Positions 13,679-14,399 of a stretch of 14,399 nt of DNA are shown in pieces. Each line of letters begins with the position of its first letter. Positions within the stretch are counted from its first letter, which is position 1. The translations under genes and the position numbers were made by a program. Location of the stretch: positions 1-14,399 of the forward strand of contig JAISRW010000226.1 of assembly GCA_031273405.1 (NCBI GenBank), read 5' to 3'. The stretch is from Treponema sp. GTDB taxonomy: Bacteria; Spirochaetota; Spirochaetia; Treponematales; Breznakiellaceae. A model generated the notes under the pieces. It saw only the letters and a program-made list of their open reading frames with translations. It searched no databases and had not been told where the DNA came from.

Positions 13679-14216
13679 AAAGAACCTCCGTTACATATAT
13701 GGGATGATAGTAAACTTTTTCCCTGAAAAAATGAAGAGGGCGCGGCGCCTGTGTCAACGACCAATAGAAATGTCTCCAGGGCCAGCGCATATAAACTTTT
13801 TACCCCTTACAAATCCCGCCGGACCTCTGGTCCGAAAGTACATAACTTATGAAGAAAATAAACCGCATTGCGACACGAAAGCTCGTGAAAGGAGGAAAGT
13901 GGGGAAACCTTTCAGCATAACCTAATGAGACCAGAGGAGAAGTCCAATGCACCTCATCCGGAAAGGCGCCGGACCGAAGGTCCGCATGCAGTCATAGTAC
14001 CGTTGGACCAAAGGTCCGTGTCCCCAGCCTTCGGGGACGTGTCCCCAAACAGGCGGCGCCGCCGCTTGTAACCGGTAGGCCGCCCAAAAATGCGGCGGAC
14101 AAACCCTAAACTTGACCCACAAATAAGCATGAAGAATATAAACCGCCAAGTCGCATCAGACCGTAGGTCTGACGAACCATCGGACCGAAGGTCCGCGGCT
14201 GCTGGCTCCACGGTTC
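13679..14216. repeat. E5: hairpin-rich gap with a duplicated ATG-bearing segment
   Basis: No gene is convincing in this 538-bp gap. Perfect hairpins of the RACC-NNN-GGTY class: 13820-13834 (loop TCT), 13970-13984 (GAA), 14005-14017 (AAA), 14157-14171 (GTA) and 14181-14195 (GAA). Others: TTTTTC-CCT-GAAAAA at 13716-13730, CACGA/TCGTG at 13874-13887, GAAAGG/CCTTTC at 13887-13913 and GTCCCC/GGGGAC at 14020-14038. An 18-bp direct repeat, ATGAAGAA(A/T)ATAAACCGC, occurs at 13849-13866 and 14129-14146 (17 of 18 identical), each followed within about 10 bases by a hairpin. It also contains the argF promoter region, but I cannot identify good -35 and -10 boxes. Confidence 0.75.
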
Positions 14217-14399
14217 CTAAATATGCATACGCTGCCGTATTTCTTCCCACAGGGATTTTCCCTCAAAGAGTATAAGGAACGCCAATGAAATTATTGAAAG
14301 GGCGAAACAGATGAGCGCGGGATATACAATAGTCACCACATGAAAAATGATAAGCAATAAAGAAAAAACGCTGATCACGCTGATAATACCCAGGAACAT
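14217..14399 (-). CDS. Small membrane protein, 5' end at window edge
   Basis: Sixty residues are visible. An ATG uses the last three bases of the window, so the true start may lie outside and the gene may be longer. Residues 2-45 are almost continuously hydrophobic (MFLGIISVISVFSLLLIIFH onwards), enough for two transmembrane helices, followed by a short charged tail EGKSLWEEIRQRMHI that is probably cytoplasmic. I do not recognise a family. It ends with TAG at 14219-14217 within the hairpin-rich gap, and a spurious plus-strand frame overlaps its 3' end. It is likely to be the last gene of a unit extending beyond the window. Confidence 0.5.
   Translation of the reverse strand: MFLGIISVISVFSLLLIIFHVVTIVYPALICFALSIISLAFLILFEGKSLWEEIRQRMHI

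Noticed and set aside
13820..14195. CRISPR array
   Set aside because: The repeated hairpins are spaced irregularly, vary in sequence and are not separated by spacers of even length; no cas gene is present.
13922..14250. Short minus-strand frames in the hairpin-rich gap
   Set aside because: They are built from palindromic repeats, lack start signals and have no recognisable family.

Overview
The window looks like chromosomal DNA from a spirochaete, most likely a GC-rich Treponema of the kind found in insect guts. This is inferred from the translation-to-envelope order rpsB-tsf-frr-uppS-cdsA-rseP, the spirochaete-like lipoprotein and the protein sequences. No rRNA gene or other species marker is present. 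All recognisable genes except one small lipoprotein gene lie on the minus strand.

Layout from the right edge leftwards, in the direction of minus-strand transcription: a partial small membrane protein (14399-14217); 538 bp without a convincing gene, rich in short perfect hairpins; an ornithine carbamoyltransferase (13678-12725); a 322-bp gap holding repeat element E4; an RlpA-like DPBB/SPOR protein (12402-11554) overlapping by 4 bp an SfsA protein with a GIY-YIG-like C-terminal domain (11557-10391); a Maf nucleotide pyrophosphatase (10258-9638); rpsB (9509-8613); a 194-bp gap filled by element E3; tsf (8418-7528), frr (7491-6937), uppS (6923-6177), cdsA (6180-5326) and rseP (5311-3950), tightly packed; a 205-bp gap with element E2; and a coupled pair, a CpXC-like zinc-ribbon protein (3744-3115) and an exported beta-propeller-like protein (3118-1076). 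This last gene converges on the plus-strand lipoprotein gene (357-776) across element E1.

The genes fit together as a growth and envelope cluster. S2, EF-Ts and RRF serve translation. UppS makes the undecaprenyl carrier lipid, CdsA makes CDP-diacylglycerol and RseP is an intramembrane protease. RlpA acts on septal peptidoglycan. dxr, often found between cdsA and rseP, and pyrH, often found between tsf and frr, are both absent from those places.

The most unusual content is between the genes. At least three gaps (E2, E3, E4) carry versions of one composite structured element, with modules in the same order and short conserved linkers (TCGGTTA in module I, AAGGTTGC before module III). Helix sequences differ between copies but stay paired, with one clear compensatory base-pair change between E3 and E4. 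A simpler hairpin with core RACC-NNN-GGTY occurs nine times in the gaps. A related palindrome cluster appears to lie inside the start of the beta-propeller gene. Because the elements sit in both orientations relative to the genes, they look more like a mobile or ssDNA-processed palindromic repeat family (REP/BIME-like) than a classical leader RNA. No transposase or RAYT gene is in the window to confirm this.
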